IMG/VR virus record: IMGVR_UViG_3300021185_000673
Location: 1 to 28,114 of that record
Strand: one strand, 5' to 3'
Source of the DNA: a virus
Length of the DNA stretch: 28,114 bases
Below are positions 21,553 to 28,114 of this stretch, one piece after another. Under the pieces are notes generated by a model. The model saw nothing but the letters and a program-made list of their open reading frames with translations, did no database searches and was not told the origin of the DNA. Numbering within the stretch: position 1 is the first letter of the stretch; each line of letters opens with the position of its first letter. A program made the translations under genes and the position numbers.

Positions 21553-22247
21553 TTCAAATACTCCAAAACTTGGTCAACGGTTAATGTCTTAAAATCTAGA
21601 CCAAAATTAATTCTAACACCTGTGTCACTCTCTCTATGAACAGAGTGCCACTCCCTGTGATTGAAAACAATCCACTCATTTTCTTTCAACGTTGTTGATA
21701 CTACAACATCTAACTTTTTCATATCAGGTATGTAATACTCTTCGTAGTGAATAAATGGTTCGGTCTCTCTATACCATTTGGTAATTTCACCCTCACCCTG
21801 TAATAGACAAAAGAAACTGGCCTGTCGCGCATGACCGCGATGAGGGTATAAGATTTCACCACCATCTTGAATTTGCACAACAGGTATGATTTCATCCATC
21901 GGAATACCAACAAGTTTGTGCGTCTCTTCTTTGATATGTTGTGTCATATCATCAGGAAGGTCATATTGGTCGATAGTGATTTTACTCTTAATACCAAACT
22001 CGCGAACCATCCTGATTTGACGGCGTTTCCATTCTCGTGCCTTGTCAGCGCCGTAACGTTCACGGATTAGATGCCACTCAGTCCAGTCTTTACGGTCAAT
22101 GAAATGAAAGTCACGAGGACGAAGTGTCATTACATCATGATACTTAGAGTCGGAATTGGCAACTTCATGAGACCACTCAAGGCATTGTGCTTTCACATCA
22201 CTCAAAAAGTCCTTTGGTATATTTTTTAGAATATCCATATATGTCAT
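21549..22247 (-). CDS. Putative cupin/2OG-like hydroxylase
   Basis: The 232-residue product has AAGGAAT before ATG 22247, supporting the start MTYMDILKNIPKDFLSDVKA. Segment VVQIQDGGEILYPHRGHARQ (123-142) and a later FNHREWHSVHRESDTGVRIN (195-214) resemble the two His-containing strands of a double-stranded beta-helix. Candidate ligands are His136, His139, His201 and Arg212. The usual HxD is missing, so this could be a cupin, a degenerate 2OG enzyme or a different fold. No signal peptide or membrane segment is present. It neighbours a second 2OG-like gene and ThyX, and overlaps its neighbours by four bases on each side. Confidence 0.45.
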   Translation of the reverse strand: MTYMDILKNIPKDFLSDVKAQCLEWSHEVANSDSKYHDVMTLRPRDFHFIDRKDWTEWHLIRERYGADKAREWKRRQIRMVREFGIKSKITIDQYDLPDDMTQHIKEETHKLVGIPMDEIIPVVQIQDGGEILYPHRGHARQASFFCLLQGEGEITKWYRETEPFIHYEEYYIPDMKKLDVVVSTTLKENEWIVFNHREWHSVHRESDTGVRINFGLDFKTLTVDQVLEYLK

Positions 22248-22465
22248 TTGTTATTCCTTAGATACTCTGATGCTTCTTTGATATCATAGTCTGTGATATG
22301 TATGTCATGTTTACTACGCATATATTCCAGCGTTTGTTTCAATGCGATTGCAGAACCCTCTGCGAGTCCCTCGTCCAGTCCTCGTTGAAAACCACGAAAG
22401 AGACCGAACCAGAAAGAAAAGAATACTGTCGCAAGGACAATGATTGTGTGTAATAAGGCTTCCAC
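22244..22465 (-). CDS. Small membrane protein
   Basis: The 73-residue product begins MEALLHTIIVLATVFFSFWF, with one hydrophobic segment (about 4-22) leading into FGLFRGFQRGLDEGLAEGSA, a Gly-rich helix. It ends in a charged helix ALKQTLEYMRSKHDIH. The form is that of a small single-pass membrane protein with a cytoplasmic helical tail. It might be a membrane anchor or holin/antiholin-like protein. I do not recognise a family. It starts two bases after the helicase stop and overlaps the next gene by ATGA, so it is co-expressed with replication genes. Confidence 0.6.
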   Translation of the reverse strand: MEALLHTIIVLATVFFSFWFGLFRGFQRGLDEGLAEGSAIALKQTLEYMRSKHDIHITDYDIKEASEYLRNNK

Positions 22466-22467
22466 GT

Positions 22468-23838
22468 CTACTCCATCTTAAAATCTTTGAATCGTTCTGC
22501 GGCTTCTGACTTATCAAATGCAGGACGGTCATCCACTACGGGGTCATCCGCATCGTCATCATCAGTGAGTCGCATCTTAGCACGGTCAACCTTCAGAGTA
22601 AACCGTTGGTATTTGGTCGGGTCGTTGTATCTGTTCTTCAACTGTTTGACCATAATCTTACCCATCGAGTTCAGTTCATCGTTTGAGACGAGGGCGAACA
22701 TGAGGTCTGCGGTAGCGGGTAGTCCAAAAGATTCGGACGTGTCTTCAAGCCCAACATCGTCATTAGAATAACCAGAACGAGTCGTTTGCGTTGCAGACAT
22801 AATCGGAACGTTGAACTCGACTGCGAGTCCTCTAAGTTCCTCTGCAATACTTTTAATGTATGAATATGAGTTGATAGCACCGCCCATTCCTTTCATTCGA
22901 CTTGACGCACAGATATTTAGATAGTCAATAAAGATGAGTTCAGGAACAAAGTTCTTCTTCAGTTTCAGTTCATTCAACAACGCACGGAAGTGAGATGTGT
23001 TTGCCTGACCCGTAGGATATTCTTTGATAATAAGTTTACCATTGGTCTTGGCAGATAGTGTAGACACCTTGTCAGTGAACATATCCTTTGACAGGTTCTC
23101 CAACTGGTCAATCGGAACATTCAACAGGTTCGCATCAATACGTTCTGCGATACGTTCCTCTGCCATCTCCATAGTGATATACAATACATTGCGGCCCTGC
23201 GACAATGCAGATGCACCCACATGACACATGAACAATGATTTACCGACACCCGTTCCTGCGAGTGCAATGTTCAGCGTCTTGTTAGGCAAACCACCCTTGG
23301 TAATCTGATTGAACAGGTCAAGGTCAAAAGGAACACGTTCTTCCTGTTGGTGATAGAAATCAAACCGTTCATCTACATTCTCCAGATAGTCGTGACCGAT
23401 GTTGGTATCAAAGGTCACACCCAGAGCCTTACTCAGAACATCAGGTATTGCGTTCTTCTGTAGGTTTGCATGTTTGCCATCAATGATAGAGATACTCTCC
23501 ATCACTGCGTTGAACACTGCACGGTCTTGACACCACTTCTCAGTGCGTTCAATCAACCACTCAAGGTTCTCAGGTTCGTGTGTAAAGATGTTAGGGAGCA
23601 GTTCAACTGCGATGCGATAGTCTTCTTCACTCAGACGGTTGTTCTGGTCTATCTCAATCTTGAATGCTTCGAGAGTCGGAAGTTTATTGTAATCCGAAAC
23701 AAATTTCGCAATCTCTTTGAACAGACCTTTGTAAACACCTTCGAAATAATCCGGCGCAATAAACGGAAGAACTTTACGCATGTATTCTTCATTAGTCAGT
23801 AAATTCCTCAGAACTGTCTGTTCCAAATTGATATTCAT
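22468..23838 (-). CDS. Replicative DNA helicase, DnaB/gp41-like
   Basis: The 456-residue product has the DnaB family C-terminal RecA-like core. The Walker A motif GTGVGKS is at 195-201 (NIALAGTGVGKSLFMCHVGA), Walker B LIFIDYLNICA at 301-311, and SATQTTRSGYSNDD forms the later conserved motif. The N-terminal domain (about 1-150) is helical. It would be the ring helicase that unwinds phage DNA at the fork, equivalent to T4 gp41. The start ATG 23838 has GAGGAAC upstream and overlaps the 135-residue gene by 47 bases. A dedicated promoter lies at 23974-23946, inside that gene. A UvsX-type recombinase is encoded just upstream in the transcription order. Confidence 0.95.
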   Translation of the reverse strand: MNINLEQTVLRNLLTNEEYMRKVLPFIAPDYFEGVYKGLFKEIAKFVSDYNKLPTLEAFKIEIDQNNRLSEEDYRIAVELLPNIFTHEPENLEWLIERTEKWCQDRAVFNAVMESISIIDGKHANLQKNAIPDVLSKALGVTFDTNIGHDYLENVDERFDFYHQQEERVPFDLDLFNQITKGGLPNKTLNIALAGTGVGKSLFMCHVGASALSQGRNVLYITMEMAEERIAERIDANLLNVPIDQLENLSKDMFTDKVSTLSAKTNGKLIIKEYPTGQANTSHFRALLNELKLKKNFVPELIFIDYLNICASSRMKGMGGAINSYSYIKSIAEELRGLAVEFNVPIMSATQTTRSGYSNDDVGLEDTSESFGLPATADLMFALVSNDELNSMGKIMVKQLKNRYNDPTKYQRFTLKVDRAKMRLTDDDDADDPVVDDRPAFDKSEAAERFKDFKME

Positions 23839-24199
23839 TATCTAGTTCCTCTAACATATCTTCATGGACAAGCACTTCGCCTGTCTTATCATCACGAGCA
23901 ATCATACTACCATCAGTAAGAGATGTCTCGATTATTGAATTTAGTATTCTACCACAATATTCCTGTAATGTCAAGTCTTCCATTGTCAGGTCAGGGTCAG
24001 GACTGAATACAACCTCAGAGTTGAAACTCAGGTATCCGTTCACATCTTTGGGGCCTTCACCCTCGAACTTGATGTTCCCGAAACGAATAATCGTCTCAGG
24101 AAACTCTTCAAGTATGCGAACATCCCAGTTCTTCTCATCATCTTCCTGTGGAATAATCTGATAGTGAATATCTTCACTCAGTTTGTCTAGGTCAATCAT
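23792..24199 (-). CDS. Acidic hypothetical protein between UvsX and helicase
   Basis: The 135-residue product is strongly acidic. It starts MIDLDKLSEDIHYQIIPQED and has a middle segment NIKFEGEGPKDVNGYLSFNS and an acidic tail ELDNEYQFGTDSSEEFTD. GGAGG lies 4-5 bases before the ATG, which is very strong. It overlaps the stop of the 26-residue microprotein by ATGA and the helicase start by 47 bases. No enzyme motif is seen. The position between recombinase and helicase suggests a replication accessory role such as gp59-like loading, but similarity to gp59 is not visible, so this is inference. It also contains the helicase promoter. Confidence 0.6.
   Translation of the reverse strand: MIDLDKLSEDIHYQIIPQEDDEKNWDVRILEEFPETIIRFGNIKFEGEGPKDVNGYLSFNSEVVFSPDPDLTMEDLTLQEYCGRILNSIIETSLTDGSMIARDDKTGEVLVHEDMLEELDNEYQFGTDSSEEFTD
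23946..23974 (-). promoter_or_regulatory. Sigma70-type extended -10 promoter for helicase
   Basis: The -35 is TTGACA (23974-23969) and the -10 is TAGAAT (23951-23946). The 17-base spacer ends in TGG. It lies inside the acidic gene, about 100 bases ahead of the helicase ATG 23838. Confidence 0.7.
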
Positions 24200-24276
24200 C
24201 GTCCCTCCAAATATACTGATACAACAATCGCGAGACCGACAATGAAAATCAAACCTAAGAAATCATTCAACGGCAT
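24196..24276 (-). CDS. Probable 26-residue membrane microprotein
   Basis: A 27-codon frame (26 residues) lies between uvsX and the acidic gene. Its ATG 24276 sits within the last codons of uvsX and its TGA overlaps the next ATG (ATGA), so it bridges the two genes by coupled translation. The product begins MPLNDFLGLIFIVGLAIVVS and ends VYLEGR; a hydrophobic stretch of about 17 residues predicts a single membrane helix. The SD for the following gene (GGAGG) is inside its last codons. Small coupled membrane proteins are easily missed. It could be a tether or regulator, but function is unknown. Confidence 0.55.
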   Translation of the reverse strand: MPLNDFLGLIFIVGLAIVVSVYLEGR

Positions 24277-25297
24277 CGACAATCTCATCCATGTCTACTT
24301 TTTGCGCCAGTCCGATTGAGTATTGCGCTTTGATGAAGTCTGCAAAGTCGGTGTTCTCGAAGATGGGTGTCCAAAATTCCTTCGTGAGTGTTTCCTTCTG
24401 ACGAACTTTCGCCTCGTCACCAGCGACACTATACCAACCATTAGATGGTTTAACAACATAACCGCCAGCCAAAGCAACATCAAGGAGACCACTAAACTGC
24501 TGGACGCCACCTTCCCAAGAAACAGAGATAGGGATTTTACTTTTCTCTTTAACATAACGAGACTTCTCTACATTGATTACAAAGTGATAACCTTTGATTT
24601 CTGTGCCAACCTTGTCTTGTTGGCGACCCAGAATCCAGATGTTGTCAGCACTGTAGTAGATACCTGTGCCACCACCTACGATGTCTTTCGGGAAGAGACC
24701 AATCTCTTTGTATGTGTGGTTGACGGCCAGCATTGGAATGTTCTTCATAGTCAGGTATGGGGTTATCATACGAAACAAACCTTTCAATGCTTTAGCACGA
24801 GACATATCTGCAACCGACTTTTCATTGATTGCATCTTCGAGTTCTTTCTTAGATGCAAGGTTACCAATGGAGTCGATGACAACGATGACATTATCTTCTC
24901 GTGTCAGTTCCTCAAGTTGACCAATAATGTCAAACTTGAGTTCCTCTACATTCGCAATCGGCGTATGCAGAACTCGGCTAGTGTCAATCCCGAACTGCTC
25001 GAAGTAAGATTGGGGTGAACCAAACTCACTATCATAGAAAAGCAGAACTGCATCTTTCTTCTCTCTCAGATATGCACCTGCCATAAGCAGGGCAAAAGAG
25101 GTCTTAAAGTGCTTACTTGGGCCTGCAAGGACTGTAAGTCCTGGCGTGACACCACCGTCAATACTACCAGATAGGGCAACGTTCACCATTGGAACATCTG
25201 TTTGCACCATATCTTTTTCAGTAAAGAATTTACTCTCCGACAGAATCTCCGTCGTTTTGATTTTCGAGTTCTTCTTCAGTTTGTCCATAATCGACAT
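24263..25297 (-). CDS. uvsX: UvsX-type RecA-like recombinase
   Basis: I use ATG 25297 (344 residues) as start because GAGG lies nine bases upstream, whereas ATG 25318 has no SD. The protein shows Walker A GPSKHFKTSF (59-68, unusual SKHFK form found in T4-like UvsX), Walker B NVIVVIDSIGNLAS, and late motifs GGGTGIYYSADNIW and INVEKSRYVKEKSK. The length is close to T4 UvsX. It catalyses strand exchange on ssDNA and supports recombination-dependent replication with the helicase downstream. The promoter 25379-25351 lies in the dehydrogenase gene upstream. Overlap of 68 bases with that gene fits the compact layout. Confidence 0.95.
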   Translation of the reverse strand: MSIMDKLKKNSKIKTTEILSESKFFTEKDMVQTDVPMVNVALSGSIDGGVTPGLTVLAGPSKHFKTSFALLMAGAYLREKKDAVLLFYDSEFGSPQSYFEQFGIDTSRVLHTPIANVEELKFDIIGQLEELTREDNVIVVIDSIGNLASKKELEDAINEKSVADMSRAKALKGLFRMITPYLTMKNIPMLAVNHTYKEIGLFPKDIVGGGTGIYYSADNIWILGRQQDKVGTEIKGYHFVINVEKSRYVKEKSKIPISVSWEGGVQQFSGLLDVALAGGYVVKPSNGWYSVAGDEAKVRQKETLTKEFWTPIFENTDFADFIKAQYSIGLAQKVDMDEIVDAVE

Positions 25298-26123
25298 TGT
25301 TTGATTCCTCACGTTCATCTAATTCATATTGTTTACGATATTCATTGTTAATACTAACACATTTCTCAAGTAATGTCAAGCCCCTATCGAAAGCTGTAAA
25401 CGCTCTTGTGTCTTTGGGGAAACATGCGCCGCCGAACCCACGTTTACCATCATAGCCTGGCACACGAGTGTGTCCTGCACCAATTCGGTCATCTCTACCA
25501 ATCCCACGAATAACTGTAGGATAGTTAGCACCAAATTCTGTAATCGAATCATAAAGTTGATTGAAGAAGGTCACCTTTGTCGCGAGGAAAGAATTCACAC
25601 CATACTTAACAAATGCAGCTTCGACAGCCGTCATGAAGTGATATTCTTTCGCATTACATAAACTGAAGTTTCTATAGATATCAGCGACTGCTCTACAGGC
25701 GTCAATCGAACCACCAATGATATGATAATCTGCGTTTACAAATGCTTCCTTTGCACTAGACTCAGTTAGAAACTCTGGGTTGACAACAACCCTCTTTTCG
25801 GTTTCTTCGTCAAATGCAGATTCGACGAGTCGTGCAATAATATCAGGGGTCACCGTTGATTTAATAACAACACCACCCTGTGTATGTTCGACCAGTTTTA
25901 GTGTGGCATCCTCAACAATACTAGCGTCGATTCTACCATTCTTACCCATTGGAGTAGGAGCACAGATGAATGTTAGATTGGGATTCCATTCAACTAATTC
26001 ATCAATGGTTGTTCCATGTTTTGGGTCAACATAAAACTTTTCAACCTGTGGATGTGTAAATGCGTAGTCAACCGCCTGACCCACAAATCCATGACCCACA
26101 ATACCAATTTTTAATTTAGACAT
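25230..26123 (-). CDS. Shortened UDP-glucose/GDP-mannose dehydrogenase-like protein
   Basis: The 297-residue protein starts with a Rossmann NAD site, KIGIVGHGFVGQAVDYAF (GxGxxG at 8-13). Residues typical of UDP-sugar dehydrogenases follow: ICAPTPMGKNG near 53-63, NPEFLTESSAKEAF near 115-128, KYGVNSFLATKVTFFNQ with Lys173 and Asn177, and catalytic Cys234 in RGFGGACFPKD. These predict NAD-dependent oxidation of UDP-glucose or a related nucleotide sugar to its uronic acid in two steps. At 297 residues it lacks the C-terminal UDP-binding domain of about 120 residues normally present, and ends in an acidic tail instead. It overlaps its epimerase neighbour by TAATG. Activity of such a shortened form is uncertain. 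Confidence 0.8.
   Translation of the reverse strand: MSKLKIGIVGHGFVGQAVDYAFTHPQVEKFYVDPKHGTTIDELVEWNPNLTFICAPTPMGKNGRIDASIVEDATLKLVEHTQGGVVIKSTVTPDIIARLVESAFDEETEKRVVVNPEFLTESSAKEAFVNADYHIIGGSIDACRAVADIYRNFSLCNAKEYHFMTAVEAAFVKYGVNSFLATKVTFFNQLYDSITEFGANYPTVIRGIGRDDRIGAGHTRVPGYDGKRGFGGACFPKDTRAFTAFDRGLTLLEKCVSINNEYRKQYELDEREESNNVDYGQTEEELENQNDGDSVGE
25351..25379 (-). promoter_or_regulatory. Sigma70-type extended -10 promoter for uvsX
   Basis: The -35 is TTGACA (25379-25374) and the -10 is TAGTAT (25356-25351). The 17-base spacer ends in TGT. It lies within the dehydrogenase coding region, about 47 bases ahead of the start at 25297. Confidence 0.75.
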
Positions 26124-27061
26124 TAATTAACCTCATAATATTCTTTATACCATCGAACAAATGCCTCAACGCCTTGTTCGATATTTACAACGGGTTCATA
26201 ACCCAACTTTTTAAGTTTATTTGTATCACTCCAAGTCTCTAGAGTGTCAGCTGGGTGTTGAGGAACGAGTTCAATGTCCGCTTCTCTTCCCAACTCTTTA
26301 CTTATACACTCAATAAAGTGCATCAGTTCTACTCGTTTACCACGACCAATATTATAGATTTCATTGGTCGGTGTATCACCAAACAGAACTGTTTTTATAC
26401 CACTCACGATATCACCAACATAAGTGAAGTCACGGCGCATATCACCGTAGTTATATGCTTGAATGGGTTGACCCTTCACAATCTTATCTGTGAATTGGAA
26501 GAGTGCCATATCTGGTCTACCCCACGGGCCATAGACGGTGAAGAACCGAAGACCCACATTGTTCAAACCAGAAATTTTGAATTGACATTCGTTCACCCAT
26601 TTACTATATGCATATGCATTGAGTTGATGACCAGTTACTTGGTCTTCTACCCAACCTGTAGGTGGTATGGGTGTCCCACCATAGACAGAACTAGTAGATG
26701 CATAGATGACCTTCTGAACATTATACATCTTACAAACTTCAATAAGATTCCATGTTGCATCCACATTATCCTGATGATACAAACGTTCCTTACCAAAAGA
26801 GTCACGCACATTCGCACGAGCGGCAAGATGAATGACAATGTGTGGTTTGATTGTATTGAACGCTCGGTCAAGGTCATCAAAGTCCTTGAGGTCACATTCA
26901 TATACTTCGTGTCCAAAGTATTCCACACGATTCTTCTTCAGTGCAGGGTCATAGAAGGTATTGTAATTATCGAGTCCGACAACATCGAACCCATCTTCCA
27001 AGAGCGAATCCGCAAGGTGACTCGCGATGAAACCTGCACCCCCTGTTATTAATATTCTCAT
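26123..27061 (-). CDS. NAD-dependent UDP-glucuronate 4-epimerase-like protein
   Basis: The 312-residue short-chain dehydrogenase/epimerase has TGGAGFIASH (6-15) for NAD binding, YASTSSVYGG with catalytic Ser/Thr near 123-124, and Tyr150-x-x-x-Lys154 in NAYAYSKW. The segment VYGPWGRPDMALFQF and GDMRRDFTYVGDIVSG are typical of UDP-glucuronate 4-epimerases, so it would convert UDP-glucuronate to UDP-galacturonate. It is immediately upstream of the dehydrogenase in the same unit, so the two enzymes form a short uronic-acid pathway that could build or modify surface or DNA-linked sugars. The stop and start overlaps are TAATG on both sides. Related 4,6-dehydratase activity cannot be excluded. Confidence 0.85.
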   Translation of the reverse strand: MRILITGGAGFIASHLADSLLEDGFDVVGLDNYNTFYDPALKKNRVEYFGHEVYECDLKDFDDLDRAFNTIKPHIVIHLAARANVRDSFGKERLYHQDNVDATWNLIEVCKMYNVQKVIYASTSSVYGGTPIPPTGWVEDQVTGHQLNAYAYSKWVNECQFKISGLNNVGLRFFTVYGPWGRPDMALFQFTDKIVKGQPIQAYNYGDMRRDFTYVGDIVSGIKTVLFGDTPTNEIYNIGRGKRVELMHFIECISKELGREADIELVPQHPADTLETWSDTNKLKKLGYEPVVNIEQGVEAFVRWYKEYYEVN

Positions 27062-27993
27062 TATCCGTTCCTATAAATGTATTCGAGAGCTCTGTCTGCT
27101 TCTTTATCTAGTGGTCGGTTTTTATACCAGTTGCCAGTCTCACGGTCAAGTTCACCACACATCTCAGATATCTGTGAGGCAGTGATAGGATAACCTTTGG
27201 ATACTGCGTTACCCGCAACCGCAACCATAATCTGATACATCTTGTGATACCAACCAGTCCCAGCAATAGACCGATACTCCTGTTCTAACTTCTTAGGAAA
27301 GAACGGACAGTCACGATATGATGTCCAACTATAGTCGGTGTTATCTAGGGAGTTCTTACGATGCTCCATAACTGCCTTCTGTAGTGCGGGTGGTAGTCTG
27401 TCCATAAAGGTCTTACCCTGCGTCTCAACATACGAGTGTTTGTTCATCAACATATCAGGGTCGAGTTTGACACCATCGTTGGTGAAGATGAAACTATGTG
27501 CGTTAGGATACTGGGCGGGAACATAATACATACGCGACAGGTCTTTGGTCTGTTCGTCACCCAGACCTTTGAACTGTTTGTTCATTGCGAACCAGAAATG
27601 AGATAAGTCCTTTGACTCTACACATCGAGTGAGGGGGAAGACGAGTCGAAACTTGGGGTGGGACTCTGTGGAAGATGCGGTTGAATAACATACATAATAA
27701 TATTGTCCAAACATTCCTCTAAGGTCGGACTCCAAGTCCTGTCTAGGAATGTAAGCGTCAACATCAAGACAAGCCCAACCACCCCAATACTCAACGTTCT
27801 TATTAGACCTTGTTCCCTCAGTAACATAACGAGCAGGACTAATGAGAGGAGAACTGTTACTACCACCTTTCTCACCTTTCCGATTTGACAAAGAATACAA
27901 CAACGACTCAAACTCATCCCATGTGTCGAACTCTTGGACACGATGAGTCTTGTTGTCAAATGTATTCTTGAATATAGTTAGAGAGTATTTCAT
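27061..27993 (-). CDS. PrimPol-like (archaeo-eukaryotic) primase
   Basis: I take ATG 27993 (310 residues); six codons upstream are part of the promoter leader. The N-terminal part has GGWACLDVDAY with Asp77-x-Asp79, which fits the DxD metal-binding motif. STASSTESHPKFRLVF (about 104-119) may give the His motif, and KDLSRMYYVPAQYP (150-163) resembles the third conserved motif. This is the layout of AEP/PrimPol-type primases in plasmids and phages. It would make primers for phage replication, replacing the DnaG-type gp61 primase usual in T4. The C-terminal part (about 185-310) is a helical domain that may bind DNA or helicase. The promoter 28028-28000 precedes it. Confidence 0.65.
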   Translation of the reverse strand: MKYSLTIFKNTFDNKTHRVQEFDTWDEFESLLYSLSNRKGEKGGSNSSPLISPARYVTEGTRSNKNVEYWGGWACLDVDAYIPRQDLESDLRGMFGQYYYVCYSTASSTESHPKFRLVFPLTRCVESKDLSHFWFAMNKQFKGLGDEQTKDLSRMYYVPAQYPNAHSFIFTNDGVKLDPDMLMNKHSYVETQGKTFMDRLPPALQKAVMEHRKNSLDNTDYSWTSYRDCPFFPKKLEQEYRSIAGTGWYHKMYQIMVAVAGNAVSKGYPITASQISEMCGELDRETGNWYKNRPLDKEADRALEYIYRNG

Positions 27994-27999
27994 TATGTA

Positions 28000-28028
28000 A
28001 TAATACCACAATCAGGCAGTTTTGTCAA
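28000..28028 (-). promoter_or_regulatory. Sigma70-type extended -10 promoter for primase operon
   Basis: The -35 is TTGACA (28028-28023) and the -10 is TATTAT (28005-28000). The 17-base spacer ends in TGG. The TGA of the -35 is the stop of the gene at the window edge. The predicted start falls at the primase ATG 27993, implying a leaderless or nearly leaderless mRNA. Confidence 0.75.
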
Positions 28029-28114
28029 TAGAATAATTCAAAGTCCCTTGCATACGCTTGTTCTACTAACGATTTTTCTGTGACGGTTAGTTCTCTGGGG
28101 GGATACTTACCAAC
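28025..28114 (-). CDS. Partial hypothetical protein, C-terminal 29 residues
   Basis: An open frame enters from the window edge and ends with TGA at 28027-28025. It reads GKYPPRELTVTEKSLVEQAY followed by ARDFELFY. The stop lies inside the primase promoter, like other genes in this window, which supports it as real. Too little is visible to assign a function. Confidence 0.6.
   Translation of the reverse strand, partial: VGKYPPRELTVTEKSLVEQAYARDFELFY

Noticed and set aside
24323-25018. 231-residue plus-strand frame opposite uvsX
   Set aside because: It is antisense to a clear UvsX gene, has no SD and no family signature.
26255-27052. 265-residue plus-strand frame opposite the epimerase
   Set aside because: The minus-strand epimerase has complete conserved motifs, so the long opposite frame is a chance effect of codon use.

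Overview
The window is a stretch of a marine T4-like (myovirus-type) phage genome with moderate to low GC. It carries a UvsX-type recombinase, a DnaB-like replicative helicase, a PrimPol-like primase, ThyX, a PD-(D/E)XK exonuclease, T4-type late promoters (TATAAATA) and a set of small genes familiar from marine T4-like phages. Every gene I can support lies on the minus strand, so transcription runs from high to low coordinates. Junctions are very tight: TAATG or ATGA overlaps are common and true intergenic space is rare. The host cannot be read directly. The phage encodes a circularly permuted tmRNA whose tag begins ANDNFA, which points to an alphaproteobacterial (SAR11-like) or similar marine bacterial host.

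Layout in transcription order. (1) 28114-22468: the end of an unknown gene, a PrimPol-like primase, a UDP-glucuronate 4-epimerase-like and a shortened UDP-glucose dehydrogenase-like gene, UvsX, a 26-residue membrane microprotein, an unknown acidic protein and the DnaB-like helicase. (2) 22465-17191: a small membrane protein, a cupin/2OG-like protein, ThyX, a second 2OG-like protein, a SleB-type endolysin, a DUF3310-like protein, a phage-borne beta-ketoacyl-ACP synthase and four small unknown genes. (3) 17190-16861: a late promoter, a permuted tmRNA and a terminator. (4) 16840-10936: a late promoter followed by a dense operon of two small membrane proteins, CsgF-like, CsgG-like, a curlin-like protein, a FecR-domain protein, a CHASE2 adenylate cyclase and a 2OG oxygenase. 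(5) 10876-8074: a DUF932 protein, a third clear 2OG oxygenase-like protein, a possible 44-residue ORF, a peroxiredoxin and a zinc-metalloprotease-like protein. (6) 8081-1: a second metalloprotease-like protein and the PD-(D/E)XK exonuclease, then a late promoter and a structural or morphogenesis block. That block holds an unknown protein, a ligase-fold protein, a basic protein, a nucleotidylyltransferase, small conserved proteins and a probable virion protein.

The most striking system is region 4. It joins a curli-type outer-membrane secretion pore (CsgG plus CsgF) and an acidic curlin-like amyloid substrate to a FecR-domain protein and a membrane CHASE2 class III adenylate cyclase with all catalytic residues. 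All sit in one overlapping gene string behind a T4-type late promoter. I read it as a phage-encoded envelope module that could export or assemble a fibre, or form a pore, and could couple envelope sensing to cAMP late in infection. The functional link is inference; the gene identities and the contiguity are visible in the sequence.

Eight promoters share a strict architecture, CTTGACA-like -35, 14 bases, TGn, TAnnAT -10, always with a 17-base spacer. In several the TGA of TTGACA is also the stop codon of the preceding gene. Two of these promoters place the predicted transcript start on the ATG itself (endolysin and primase), suggesting leaderless mRNAs.
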